From RGIG8244 sp045592785 (GTDB lineage Bacteria > Verrucomicrobiota > Lentisphaeria > Victivallales > UBA1829), in contig JAZNVL010000017.1 of NCBI GenBank assembly GCA_045592785.1, positions 1 to 64,000 on the forward strand: 64,000 bases of DNA, given 5' to 3'. Position 1 is the stretch's first letter, and each line of letters starts with the position of its first letter. The position numbers were made by a program, and so were the translations under genes. Shown here in pieces: positions 26,401 to 35,614 of this stretch. The notes under the pieces are model-generated. The model had not been told where the DNA came from. It worked only from the letters and a program-made list of their open reading frames with translations, and did no database searches.

Positions 26401-26847
26401 ATGAAAGCAATCAATTTTGCACTCGCTCAGGCTGCCGGTGATGCCGCAGCTGCACCCGCTGTCACTGCCGCTCCTGCCGCTGCTCCCGCCGCAGAAATCC
26501 AGACTGTCACCACACAGCCCGCCGCTGTCCCCGGGGATCCCGCCGCGCAGCCGAAACCCGGCATGATGGATGGTCTTATGGGAATGTTGCCCTTTATTCT
26601 GGTCATCGTCGTGATGTTCTATCTCATGAGCCGGAGCCAGAAGAAAGAACAGAAACGCCGTCAGGAAATGCTTGCCGCGCTGAAGAAGGGCGATGAAGTG
26701 TTGACCGCCGGTGGAATCTTCGGGAAAGTTGCCGAGATCAAAGAAGACCGCATCTTCATCGAGATCGCTGACAATGTGAAGATCTCCGTGACACAGAACG
26801 CGATCTCCACGGTGAAAGCTCCCAACGCCGAGGATGTGAAAAAATGA
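26401..26847 (+). CDS. yajC: Preprotein translocase auxiliary subunit YajC
   Basis: A 148-residue protein. One membrane helix MLPFILVIVVMFYLMSRSQKKEQKRRQEML, given here in parts MLPFILVIVVMFYLMS and RSQKKEQKRRQEML, is followed by the conserved LKKGDEVLTAGGIFGKVAEI. YajC joins SecD and SecF in the holotranslocon. The first 55 residues are an unusual Ala/Pro-rich extension that is absent from typical YajC (about 110 residues). It overlaps secDF by four bases. Confidence 0.94.
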   Translation: MKAINFALAQAAGDAAAAPAVTAAPAAAPAAEIQTVTTQPAAVPGDPAAQPKPGMMDGLMGMLPFILVIVVMFYLMSRSQKKEQKRRQEMLAALKKGDEVLTAGGIFGKVAEIKEDRIFIEIADNVKISVTQNAISTVKAPNAEDVKK

Positions 26848-29504
26848 ACAAACGTCCCGTCCTCCTCCGTACATTTTTTGCTCTGATCGTGGTGGGTGTG
26901 TTTATCGCCTCCATGTTCCCCTTCAAAGAAAAAGACTTCTTTGACACTCTGAAAACACTTCTGGAAAAGCCCGATGATCCCCTGGTCACGGAACTCATTG
27001 CCAAGTCCCGCGAAAAAATGGAGACCGATAAGATCAAGTATCCTTACGCCTCCGCCGCTCTCGAAGCGACTTGCAAAGAAATCCAGGTGACCGGCGAAGA
27101 CGGACAGAAGTTCCCCGTCGACCTGATCAAACTGCTGAAACCTGTGATCGTGAAATCCCAGAAACTGCAGAATAACGGCGACGTGATCTCTCTGGTCCGT
27201 AAAAATGCCGCCAGTGCTCTGCATCTGGGGATCGACCTGAACGGCGGTGCGGAATTCCTGCTGAAACTGGAAGCCGGGGATGCCAACGCCGAAGCCAACT
27301 TCGACAAGTATCGCGACAACGCCATCGAAACTCTCCGGAAACGTCTGGAAAGCAATAACATCTTTGAATCCGAAATCTCCCCTGCCGGACAAGACCTCAT
27401 CTCGGTCCGCGTGCCGGTCAGCAACAAAGATGAAAAAGCCCGTCTGGAAAAACTCATCCTCCGCAGTGCGAAACTGGAATTCCGTCTGGTACACCCGGAC
27501 AGCGACGCGGAAGTCCGCAAGTTCGAAGCCTATCTTGCGGAAGGCGGCGATCCGGAAAACTATCAGGATACTCCCCCCGAAGCCGAATTTCTCTCCATGG
27601 AAGAACGTGACAGAGACGGCAATCTCTTCTATCGCTGGACTCTCGTGGAAAACGAAGTGCAGATGGAAGGGGATCAGGTGGAAGATGCCGCTGTGCATCT
27701 GAATGAATTCAATTTCCGTGAGATCTCTCTGAAATTCAAACCCCAGGGCGCTGTCGAATTCGGCAAGATCACCACAAAATGGGTCAATCACCGTCTCGCC
27801 ATCGTGCTGGATGGACAGCTTTACAGTGCGCCCAATCTGAAAGAACCTATTCTCGGCGGCAGTGCCTCCATCAGCGGGAACTTCTCCCAAGATGAAGCCA
27901 AAGGTGTCGCCGATGCGCTCGTCAGCGGTTCACTCCCCTTCAATATCACCATCGCTTCCCGTTCCGACATTGATGCTACCGTTGGTACGGAAACGATCCG
28001 TCAGAGTCTTTACAGCGGGATCATCGGTACGATCCTGGTGATGATCTTCATGATCGTTTACTACCGTTTCGCCGGTATGATCGCCAATATCTCTCTGGTG
28101 TTCAACGCACTGGTGCTGATCGGCGCCATGGCTGCCTTTGATGTGGTGCTGACTCTCCCCGGTATCGCCGGTATCATCCTCACCATCGGGATGGCGGTGG
28201 ACGCCAACGTGCTGATCTACGAACGTATCCGTGAAGAAATGGAAGCGGGCAAGACACTGCGTCATGCAGTGGATGTCGGTTTCAACCGTGCGTTCTCTGC
28301 GATTTTCGACTCCAACCTGACCACCCTCTTCATCGGTTTGATCCTGTTCTGGCAGGGTACCGGTGCCATCAAAGGGTTTGCCTTGACGTTGGCGATCGGT
28401 ATCTTCACCACCCTCTTCACTGCGGTGTTCCTCACACGGCTGCTGTTTGACCTGTTCCTGCGGATCCCCTTCCTCAAGATGGACAAACTGACCATGATGA
28501 TGTTCCTGCCGAATCCCAAGTTCGACTTCATCACACTTTCCAAGAAGATCTTCATCCCGCTTTCCTGCGTGATGTTCATCGGTTCTCTGGTGCTCTTCGC
28601 GGTGAAGGGATCCGACACACTGGGCATCGACTTCACCGGCGGTACCCAGCTTCTGGTCCGCTATGTGCCGAAAGATAAAGCCCAGGAACAGATCCCGGTT
28701 TCCGAAATCGATACCTGGCTCAAGAACTCCGGTTATGACTCCAAGTCCACCTACAAAAAAGTGACGGACGAAGACAACAAAGACGGTGCCAGCATGTTGG
28801 AAATCGTGGTGCGCAGCCGGGATGACCACAGCAAAGTCTCTTCCGAAATCAGCGATGAACTGATCCGGAAACTGGACCAGAAATACCCGGATGTGGTCTT
28901 CACCAAAGTGTCTGAAAACACGTTGGGTGCGCTCATCGGCGGTGCGTTCATGCGGTCTGCCATCATCGCATTGATCTTCTCCATGATCGGTATGATCCTT
29001 TACATGGTGATCCGCTTCCAGTTCTCCTACTCCATTGCTGCCAATATCGCTTTGGTCCACGACGTGATCGTCTCCATGGGGATCTACGTTGCTCTGGGCG
29101 GACAGTTCTCCATGCAGGTGATGGCATCACTGCTGACCCTGATCGGGTATTCGGTGAACGATACGATCGTGACCTTCGACCGTCAGCGTGAAAACCTGGT
29201 ATTGCAGCAGCATACGGGTATGTCCTATATCGGCATTGTGAATCTGAGTATCAACCAGACCCTCGCCAGAACGATCCTGACCTCTTTCTCGGTCCTGCTG
29301 ATCCTGATCTGTCAGCTGTTCCTGGGCGGAGATGGTATCCGTGACTTCATCACCGTGATGTTCATCGGCTGTATCGTCGGCTGCTACTCCTCCATCTTCA
29401 TCTCGCCGTTCATCACAGCCTACTGGCATAAGTCTGTGAAGAGCATCAGCGATAAAGATACGGCTCCGGCTGCACCTGCTGCGGAAGAAGCGACAGCAGA
29501 ATAA
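26844..29504 (+). CDS. secDF: Fused SecD-SecF protein-export membrane protein
   Basis: An 886-residue fusion of about 12 membrane helices. The SecD half has LGIDLNGGAEFLLKL (about 130), the P1 periplasmic domain and the motif GIILTIGMAVDANVLIYERIREE, given as GIILTIGMAVDAN and VLIYERIREE (about 440). The SecF half begins near 555 with LGIDFTGGTQLLVRY and has LTLIGYSVNDTIVTFDR (about 765). These carry the conserved Asp residues for proton-driven pulling of preproteins from SecYEG. Fused SecDF occurs in PVC bacteria, Bacteroidota and Bacillus. No frameshift is seen at the junction. Confidence 0.96.
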   Translation: MNKRPVLLRTFFALIVVGVFIASMFPFKEKDFFDTLKTLLEKPDDPLVTELIAKSREKMETDKIKYPYASAALEATCKEIQVTGEDGQKFPVDLIKLLKPVIVKSQKLQNNGDVISLVRKNAASALHLGIDLNGGAEFLLKLEAGDANAEANFDKYRDNAIETLRKRLESNNIFESEISPAGQDLISVRVPVSNKDEKARLEKLILRSAKLEFRLVHPDSDAEVRKFEAYLAEGGDPENYQDTPPEAEFLSMEERDRDGNLFYRWTLVENEVQMEGDQVEDAAVHLNEFNFREISLKFKPQGAVEFGKITTKWVNHRLAIVLDGQLYSAPNLKEPILGGSASISGNFSQDEAKGVADALVSGSLPFNITIASRSDIDATVGTETIRQSLYSGIIGTILVMIFMIVYYRFAGMIANISLVFNALVLIGAMAAFDVVLTLPGIAGIILTIGMAVDANVLIYERIREEMEAGKTLRHAVDVGFNRAFSAIFDSNLTTLFIGLILFWQGTGAIKGFALTLAIGIFTTLFTAVFLTRLLFDLFLRIPFLKMDKLTMMMFLPNPKFDFITLSKKIFIPLSCVMFIGSLVLFAVKGSDTLGIDFTGGTQLLVRYVPKDKAQEQIPVSEIDTWLKNSGYDSKSTYKKVTDEDNKDGASMLEIVVRSRDDHSKVSSEISDELIRKLDQKYPDVVFTKVSENTLGALIGGAFMRSAIIALIFSMIGMILYMVIRFQFSYSIAANIALVHDVIVSMGIYVALGGQFSMQVMASLLTLIGYSVNDTIVTFDRQRENLVLQQHTGMSYIGIVNLSINQTLARTILTSFSVLLILICQLFLGGDGIRDFITVMFIGCIVGCYSSIFISPFITAYWHKSVKSISDKDTAPAAPAAEEATAE

Positions 29505-29528
29505 GCCGCTTTCCACGGAAAACAAAAT

Positions 29529-29567
29529 ACCCGGTGTACGGTAACGTACGCCGGGTTTACTTTTTTA
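29529..29567. terminator. Bidirectional terminator between secDF and mutS
   Basis: ACCCGGTGTACG (29529-29540) pairs with CGTACGCCGGGT (29545-29556) around a GTAA loop, with one G-U. TTACTTTTTT follows on the plus strand and ATTTTGTTTT on the minus strand. Confidence 0.85.
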
Positions 29568-29591
29568 AATGACGGAACTTTGACGGATGGA

Positions 29592-32150
29592 TCAATCGAA
29601 TAGGGATGGCTGGAAAATGTCGGGATCTGACGGATCATTGACGGGCGCGACAGACTTCCGGGAAATGCCTTTGCGCTGTTCCCGGATGGCATGGACCACG
29701 GCGGGTTGTCCGGCATCGGCGATGGCATTTGCTTCCAGATTTTCCAGAATGATCCTTGCCCGTTCGATGACTTCGGCGGGGAGTCCTGCCAGTTTCGCCA
29801 CATGGATCCCGTAACTCTTATCGGCGGCACCCGGCACGATCTGACGGAGGAAGATGATCTGGTCGCCGTATTCGCGGACAGCCACGTTATAATTCCGGAC
29901 ACCTTTCCGTGTGATAGCAAGTTCCGTCAGCTCGTGATAATGGGTGGCGAACTGGGTTCTTGCGCGGCAGTCGGGATGATCCAGGAGGAATTCCGCCACC
30001 GCCCAGGCAATGGAGAGTCCGTCGAACGTACTGGTCCCTCTGCCGATCTCATCCAGGATCACCAGACTTTTTGCGGTGGCATGATTGAGGATATTGGCTG
30101 TTTCCACCATTTCCACCATGAACGTACTTTGTCCGCGGGCAATGTCATCCATTGCGCCCACGCGGGTGAAGATCTGATCGGCGATCCCGATCCATGCCTC
30201 ATCGGCGGGGATGAATGAGCCCATCTGCGCCATGATGACCAGCAGCGCGGTCTGACGGATGTATGTGGATTTCCCCGCCATATTGGGGCCGGTGATGATC
30301 ATCATACGGTTATCCGTGCCGTCCAGAAGGGTGTCGTTGGGGACGAACCGTTCCTGTTCCATCTGGGCATCCAGCACGGGATGCCGTCCGCCGTTGATCT
30401 TGAGGATATCGCCATCGGAGATATGGGGACGGCAATACTGATACAAAGCGGCGCAATCGGCGAGTGCGCAAAGAGTATCCAGCACGCCGATGGCGGCGGC
30501 AGACTCCTGGATTTGCGGGGTATACCCGCTTGCGGTTTTCCGCAATTCTTCGAAGAGGACGAGTTCCAACGCCTTGGATTTTTCTTCTGCGCCCAGGATC
30601 TTGCTTTCGAATTCTTTGAGTTCCGGGGTGATGAACCGTTCCCCGTTGGCGAGAGTCTGTTTACGGATATAATCCTCCGGCACATGCGCCAGATTGGATT
30701 TGGAGACTTCGATATAATAACCGAAGACCTTGTTGAAATGCACTTTCAGCGACTTGATCCCGGTCCGTTCCTGTTCTTTTGCCTGTAATTCCGCCACCCA
30801 TTTCTTTCCGTCGGTGGCGGCAAGACGCAGTTCATCCAGTTCGGCGTTGTATCCAGCGCGGATGTAACCGCCGTCATTGAGCGTGGGAGGCGGTTCTTCG
30901 GCGATGCCGCGGAAAAGAAGACTGGTGAGGTCCGGCAATTCGGTGATTTGCTCTTTCAAACGTTCCAGCAGCGGCAGATCGAATGCGGAGAGAAGCGTAC
31001 GGATCCCGGGGAGGATCTCCAGACTGCACGCCAGAGCAAGCAGGTCCCGGGCGTTCACATTGCCCGCATTGAGTTTCGCAGTGAGCCGTTCCATGTCCCG
31101 GACAGCGGAAAGACATTCCCGGAACTCCGCCAGAGTCATGGGGTCATCCCGGAAGAGACCGACCACATCCTGCCGTTCCACGATACGGTCCACACTGCAC
31201 AGGGGTTTCAGGATCCAGTCCCGCATCAGCCGGCTGCCCATGGCGGTTTTTGTCCGGTCGAGAAGACGGAGAAGTGTTCCATCTTTCCCTCCGCCGCGGA
31301 GATTTTCGACGAGTTCGAGATTCCGCTGACAAATGGGGTCCAGCCCCATATAATCGCTGCAAATATTCAAACGGAGCGTGCGGATGTGTCCGGTATTATG
31401 CCGGAGGTTTTCCGCCGCGTAATAGAACACGGCACCCGCCGCCCGGATCGCGGATTCCTTATCCCGCAGGCCGAAACCGTCGAGAGTGGCGACATGGAAC
31501 TGGCGGTAGAGGACATCCTGTGCGTTATCGATGGAAAAGATCCAGTCATCCTGCGGAGTCCAGAGTGGTTTTTTCCGGAGGAAGGGGAAATCATCGTTTT
31601 TGTTCCATTCTTCATAAAGGGTGAAGGGAACGAGACATTCTCTGGGCTGGATCCGTTGGAGTTCGCTTTCCAGTTCTGCGCGGGAAACGGGTTCCCCGGT
31701 GACGAATTCGGCGGTACTGATATCCAGCCATGCCAGCCCGTAGGATTCTTTGGGACCGGAACAGACGGCGCAGAGAAAGTTGTTGTTTTCGGGTTTGAGA
31801 TAAGAGGATTCCAGGATGGCGCCGGGCGTGAGGATCCGTGTAATTGCACGCTGCACGATCCCTTTTGCCAGTTTCGGATCTTCCATCTGTTCGGCGATGG
31901 CGACTTTGACTCCGGCATCCAGCAGTTTCGGCAGGTAAGCCTCCAACGCATGATAGGGTACGCCGCACATGGGATAACCGGCACGGCGGGTCAACACCAC
32001 ATCCAGAATGGGGGCGGCGCGGACCGCATCATCGAAAAACATTTCATAAAAATCGCCGAGGCGGAACATGAGGATGGCGCCGGAGGGAGTTTCCGACTTC
32101 ACCTGCATGTACTGCTTCATCATGGGTGTCATACTGACTTCTTCCGCCAT
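29592..32150 (-). CDS. mutS: DNA mismatch repair protein MutS
   Basis: An 852-residue protein. The mismatch-reading motif FYEMFF (Phe-x-Glu) lies near residue 35. The ATPase has Walker A GPNMAGKSTYIRQ (about 610), Walker B DEIGRGTSTFDG (about 690) and QFATHYHEL. It recognises mispairs and recruits MutL, which is not in the window. The start at 32150 follows GAGGTGG; an upstream in-frame TTG would overlap the preceding stop. It is the last gene of a five-gene minus run. Confidence 0.97.
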   Translation of the reverse strand: MAEEVSMTPMMKQYMQVKSETPSGAILMFRLGDFYEMFFDDAVRAAPILDVVLTRRAGYPMCGVPYHALEAYLPKLLDAGVKVAIAEQMEDPKLAKGIVQRAITRILTPGAILESSYLKPENNNFLCAVCSGPKESYGLAWLDISTAEFVTGEPVSRAELESELQRIQPRECLVPFTLYEEWNKNDDFPFLRKKPLWTPQDDWIFSIDNAQDVLYRQFHVATLDGFGLRDKESAIRAAGAVFYYAAENLRHNTGHIRTLRLNICSDYMGLDPICQRNLELVENLRGGGKDGTLLRLLDRTKTAMGSRLMRDWILKPLCSVDRIVERQDVVGLFRDDPMTLAEFRECLSAVRDMERLTAKLNAGNVNARDLLALACSLEILPGIRTLLSAFDLPLLERLKEQITELPDLTSLLFRGIAEEPPPTLNDGGYIRAGYNAELDELRLAATDGKKWVAELQAKEQERTGIKSLKVHFNKVFGYYIEVSKSNLAHVPEDYIRKQTLANGERFITPELKEFESKILGAEEKSKALELVLFEELRKTASGYTPQIQESAAAIGVLDTLCALADCAALYQYCRPHISDGDILKINGGRHPVLDAQMEQERFVPNDTLLDGTDNRMMIITGPNMAGKSTYIRQTALLVIMAQMGSFIPADEAWIGIADQIFTRVGAMDDIARGQSTFMVEMVETANILNHATAKSLVILDEIGRGTSTFDGLSIAWAVAEFLLDHPDCRARTQFATHYHELTELAITRKGVRNYNVAVREYGDQIIFLRQIVPGAADKSYGIHVAKLAGLPAEVIERARIILENLEANAIADAGQPAVVHAIREQRKGISRKSVAPVNDPSDPDIFQPSLFD

Positions 32151-32161
32151 GCGGCACCACC

Positions 32162-33535
32162 TCAATTCCGGATCCGGTTACGGATGATCGGAGCAAGTAC
32201 CGGGCGGAACCCGACACCGTTATTCTTTTCATTGGGCGGCATGAAGTCCCGGTGCGCCGGGCGCAGTTTACGGGGCACAACACCCCAGGAGCCGCCGCGG
32301 ATGACTTTACAGGGCAGTTCGGTATCCCATGTGCCGTCATCAAAGGGACGCAGTTGTGTGTAAACGACGGTTACCGGGGTATTCTGTACCGGGCTGACCG
32401 TCACTTTGCTGTCCAGATAAGTGTAAGGGGAATACCAGTCATAACACCATTCCGCCACATTGCCGAGCATGTCATACAGTCCCCAGGCATTGGGCTTGAA
32501 GGAACACACGGGAGCGGAAACGAGATACTTGTCATTGGCGGCGGGATCATCCAGGGCGGTCAAACGCCAGTCGAACTGCTTTGCGGAGCGGACATCCAAC
32601 CCGTTGACATACAGTCCGCCTGTTTTCCCGAAGGAATCACCCCAGGGATAAACAGTATCGGTCCCGGCGCGGCACGCGTATTCCCATTCTGCTTCGGTGG
32701 GCAGACGGTATTCATAGCCGGCGGGGATACGCCCTGCGTTCCGTTCCAGTTCGGTAAGTTTCTTGCAATAGAGCATAGCCTGATCCCACCGGACAGCGCA
32801 CGCGGGCTGATCGGGAGTATCCAGAGTATATTCACCCCATTCCGCCACCTGGAACGTGGGGATGATCTTCCGGATCTGCCAGAACGTGACTTCGGTCCGG
32901 GCAATCCAGAATTGATCGGCAATGGTGATCTCCCGCTGCGGCACTTCCGCTTTGGACAAGCCTTCCTGCGACTTATTGGAACGTCCCAGTTTGAACTTGC
33001 CATCGGGGATATGGACCATATCCAACATTCCACTGCGGCAAATGAAGTCCATGCCCTTCTGTCCGGGGGACGTGACCGCGGGAAATGAGTTCTGCAGGAT
33101 GCGTTCGTATTCCAGGTTCCGCCGTGAGACTTCGCTGCGTGTTTCGGGGGCGCGGGTTGCGAGCATATCGGCGTAGCGGAACGCTTTCGCGGCGGCCTGT
33201 TCTTTTTCGTAAGGTTTTTTCTTTGGATCCTGGAACGTCGCTTCCAGTTTATCCAGGATACGGAATTGTCCGGCGATCCATTGTTTCCGTGCTTTCTGTG
33301 ACTGGAAATAACGGCAGAGTCCCACCGCAGTCAGTGCGATCGCGCCGAGGATGACCAGTGACATAAAGATCCGGAAGATCCGCATTTTATGAGCTTCGTG
33401 CTGGATAATGGTCTGGAGTTCCGGATTGAACTTGCTCATCCTTGCGCCCCGGACTTTTTCCGGATTTTTTTTCTGGAACAGGCTGTGCGGTTTGAATTTT
33501 ACGCTTTCCTGTTCCTGTGTATTCTTTTCATCCAT
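32162..33535 (-). CDS. Membrane-anchored formylglycine-generating-enzyme-fold (SUMF1) protein
   Basis: A 457-residue protein. After about 50 charged cytoplasmic residues a single helix (FRIFMSLVILGAIALTAVGL) spans the membrane. The rest contains the FGE-sulfatase fold: EVTFWQIRKI, AVRWDQAMLYCKKL, YRLPTEAEWEYACRAGT, NAWGLYDMLGNVAEW and VIRGGSWG. The C-terminal motif reads GVGFRPVLAP; the Cys of true formylglycine enzymes (GFRCA-like) is missing. It is therefore probably a non-enzymatic or different-function member of the fold. It lies 26 bases after an acyl-CoA ligase gene and 11 before mutS. Confidence 0.85.
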   Translation of the reverse strand: MDEKNTQEQESVKFKPHSLFQKKNPEKVRGARMSKFNPELQTIIQHEAHKMRIFRIFMSLVILGAIALTAVGLCRYFQSQKARKQWIAGQFRILDKLEATFQDPKKKPYEKEQAAAKAFRYADMLATRAPETRSEVSRRNLEYERILQNSFPAVTSPGQKGMDFICRSGMLDMVHIPDGKFKLGRSNKSQEGLSKAEVPQREITIADQFWIARTEVTFWQIRKIIPTFQVAEWGEYTLDTPDQPACAVRWDQAMLYCKKLTELERNAGRIPAGYEYRLPTEAEWEYACRAGTDTVYPWGDSFGKTGGLYVNGLDVRSAKQFDWRLTALDDPAANDKYLVSAPVCSFKPNAWGLYDMLGNVAEWCYDWYSPYTYLDSKVTVSPVQNTPVTVVYTQLRPFDDGTWDTELPCKVIRGGSWGVVPRKLRPAHRDFMPPNEKNNGVGFRPVLAPIIRNRIRN

Positions 33536-33561
33536 AGATCACCTGACTGTTGTCCGGAGGC

Positions 33562-35202
33562 TTATTGCAGTTCGTTCTGTTTGGCGACCAGCTGATCGGC
33601 GCCGTACATTTTCCGCAGTTTGGGCTTTTCGATCTTGCCCGTGGGATTCCGCGGGACTTCGGCGAAAATGATCTTGCGGGGTCTCTGATAACGGGGCAGA
33701 CCGATGCAGAAATCCTGGACTTCCGATTCTGTCAGCGTGGCACCTTCCTTCACCGAAATGATGGCGGCGGCGATCTCACCCAGACGGGGATCCGGGAGTC
33801 CGATCACGGCAACGTCTTTGATGGCGTTGTGTTTCCGGAGGAAGTCTTCGATCTGTACGGGATACAGGTTCTCCCCGCCGGAAATGATCACGTCTTTCTT
33901 CCGATCAACAAAATAGATGAACCCGTCTTCGGATTCCTCCGCCATGTCACCGGTATACAGCCAGCCGTCGTCGGAAAGCACTTCCGCCGTTGCTTTTTCA
34001 TCTTTGTAATAACACTTCATCACGCCGGGTCCCTTGATCGCCAGTTCGCCGACGGAACCGCGCGGTACGGGATTGCGTTTATCATCCACGATCATGGTCT
34101 TCCAGCCATACCCGGCGACACCGATGGCGCCCACATGGTCGATATTTTCGATGCCCAGATGTACGGCACCGGGCCCGATGGATTCGCTCAACCCGTAATT
34201 GGTATCGTAATCGTGATGGGGGAAGATCGCCTTCCAGCGTTTGATGAGACTGGGCGGGACAGGTTGCGCACCGATGTGCATCAACCGCCACTGATCCAGT
34301 TTGTAATCATCCAGTTTGATGGCATCGCGGTCGATGGCATCCAGAATATCCTGTGCCCAGGGGACCAGGAGCCACACCACAGTACAGCGTTCTTCGGAGA
34401 CTGCCTGAATGATCCATTCGGGCTTGGTCCCTTTGAGCAGAACAGCTTTCCCGCCCACCAGGAAACTGCCGAACCAGTGCATCTTCGCGCCGGTATGGTA
34501 AAGCGGAGGGATACAGAGGAAGACGTCATCCCGTGTCTGCTTGTGGTGATTCTGTTCCACTTTGCAGGAGAAGGAAAGACTTTCGTGATTATGCAGGATC
34601 GCCTTGGGGAACCCGGTGGTCCCGGAAGAGAAATAAATGGCGGCATCTTCGGATTCGGTCAGCGGGATCGCGGGGGATTTGCTGGAACAATAGGAAGCAT
34701 AGCCGTAATAAGATTCTGCGAAAGAGGGACAGTCTTCGCCCACATAAAGGAGGGTTTTGACTCTGGGGATCCGGTCACAAATGGCTTCCACACGTCCGGT
34801 GAATGTGGGGCCGAAGATAAGGACATCCACATCTGCCAGTTCGAGACAGTATTTGATCTCTTCGGCGGTGTAGCGGAAATTGAGGGGGACCGCGACGGCA
34901 CCGCTTTTGAGTATACCGAAATAGATGGGGAGCCATTCCAGACAGTTCATGAGGAGAATGGCGACCTTGTTTCCTTTGGTGATATGTCTTGTGAGGAGCA
35001 GATTCGCCAGCCGGTTTGCTTTGTGATCGAACTCTTTCCATGTGATTTCGGAGCGGAACGAATCACTGCGTGACGGTTCCATGAGTGAAAATTCCCGCCA
35101 GGTGACGTGTCTGGCATCCATTTCCTGCGGGTTGAGTTCCACCAATGCTACGTCATCGCCGTAGAGTTTTGCATTCATTTCGAGAATATCTGTAATAGGC
35201 AT
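33562..35202 (-). CDS. Class I adenylate-forming acyl-CoA synthetase
   Basis: A 546-residue ANL-superfamily enzyme. The P-loop IYFSSGTTGFPKAIL (about 190) contains SSGTTGxPK. NYGLSESIG is the A5 motif, and WLYTGDMAEESEDGFIYFVDRKKDVI (given as WLYTGDMAEE and GFIYFVDRKKDVI) holds the ATP-binding Asp and the hinge. NPTGKIEKPKLR carries the catalytic Lys of the C-terminal domain. It activates a carboxylic acid, probably a medium- or long-chain fatty acid, to its CoA thioester. The exact substrate is not readable. A small HTH gene precedes it by 15 bases and may regulate it. Confidence 0.88.
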   Translation of the reverse strand: MPITDILEMNAKLYGDDVALVELNPQEMDARHVTWREFSLMEPSRSDSFRSEITWKEFDHKANRLANLLLTRHITKGNKVAILLMNCLEWLPIYFGILKSGAVAVPLNFRYTAEEIKYCLELADVDVLIFGPTFTGRVEAICDRIPRVKTLLYVGEDCPSFAESYYGYASYCSSKSPAIPLTESEDAAIYFSSGTTGFPKAILHNHESLSFSCKVEQNHHKQTRDDVFLCIPPLYHTGAKMHWFGSFLVGGKAVLLKGTKPEWIIQAVSEERCTVVWLLVPWAQDILDAIDRDAIKLDDYKLDQWRLMHIGAQPVPPSLIKRWKAIFPHHDYDTNYGLSESIGPGAVHLGIENIDHVGAIGVAGYGWKTMIVDDKRNPVPRGSVGELAIKGPGVMKCYYKDEKATAEVLSDDGWLYTGDMAEESEDGFIYFVDRKKDVIISGGENLYPVQIEDFLRKHNAIKDVAVIGLPDPRLGEIAAAIISVKEGATLTESEVQDFCIGLPRYQRPRKIIFAEVPRNPTGKIEKPKLRKMYGADQLVAKQNELQ

Positions 35203-35217
35203 CGCTTGCTTCCTTGC

Positions 35218-35592
35218 TTACTGGTTGTCCTCGGCATCTTCTGCCTGTTGTCTGGCGCGGAGATGTTTCTTTGCCAGTTCAATGATTTCCAGAAGTTTCT
35301 GGTATTGGACATCGGGCGGCAGTTCATCAAAAGCATCCAGAAGGATCTTCTGGTCGGCAGTCAATTCCAATCCATGCTTCACTTTTTCGGAAGCACTCCG
35401 GGGAAGATACGCCTGGATCACAGGCTGGATCTTATCCCATGTTTCCTGGGGGATGTTTTTGGTCTCTCTGCGCATATATTTGGAAACGGTATTTGCACTG
35501 ACATTGACGAACCGGGCGAAATCCTGAATGGAATCGAACCCGTCTTCGATGCACCCGTGCAGTGCCTTGATGATATCATCGGTCAACTTCAT
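35218..35592 (-). CDS. Small helix-turn-helix DNA-binding protein
   Basis: A 124-residue protein. Residues 19-45 (FDSIQDFARFVNVSANTVSKYMR, in parts FDSIQDFARFVNV and SANTVSKYMR) are a phage-repressor-type (XRE-like) helix-turn-helix. The C-terminal half is helical with ELPPDVQYQKLLEIIELAKKHL, possibly a dimerisation helix. It is probably a transcription regulator. Its place between ilvE and the acyl-CoA ligase suggests local or autogenous control, which is inferred only from position. No ligand domain is evident. Confidence 0.7.
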   Translation of the reverse strand: MKLTDDIIKALHGCIEDGFDSIQDFARFVNVSANTVSKYMRRETKNIPQETWDKIQPVIQAYLPRSASEKVKHGLELTADQKILLDAFDELPPDVQYQKLLEIIELAKKHLRARQQAEDAEDNQ

Positions 35593-35614
35593 GATGAACT
35601 GCCTCCTTCCGGCA

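Noticed and set aside
33550..35073. Plus-strand frame of 507 codons opposite the acyl-CoA ligase
   Set aside because: The minus-strand enzyme has all ANL motifs; the plus frame is only its complement.
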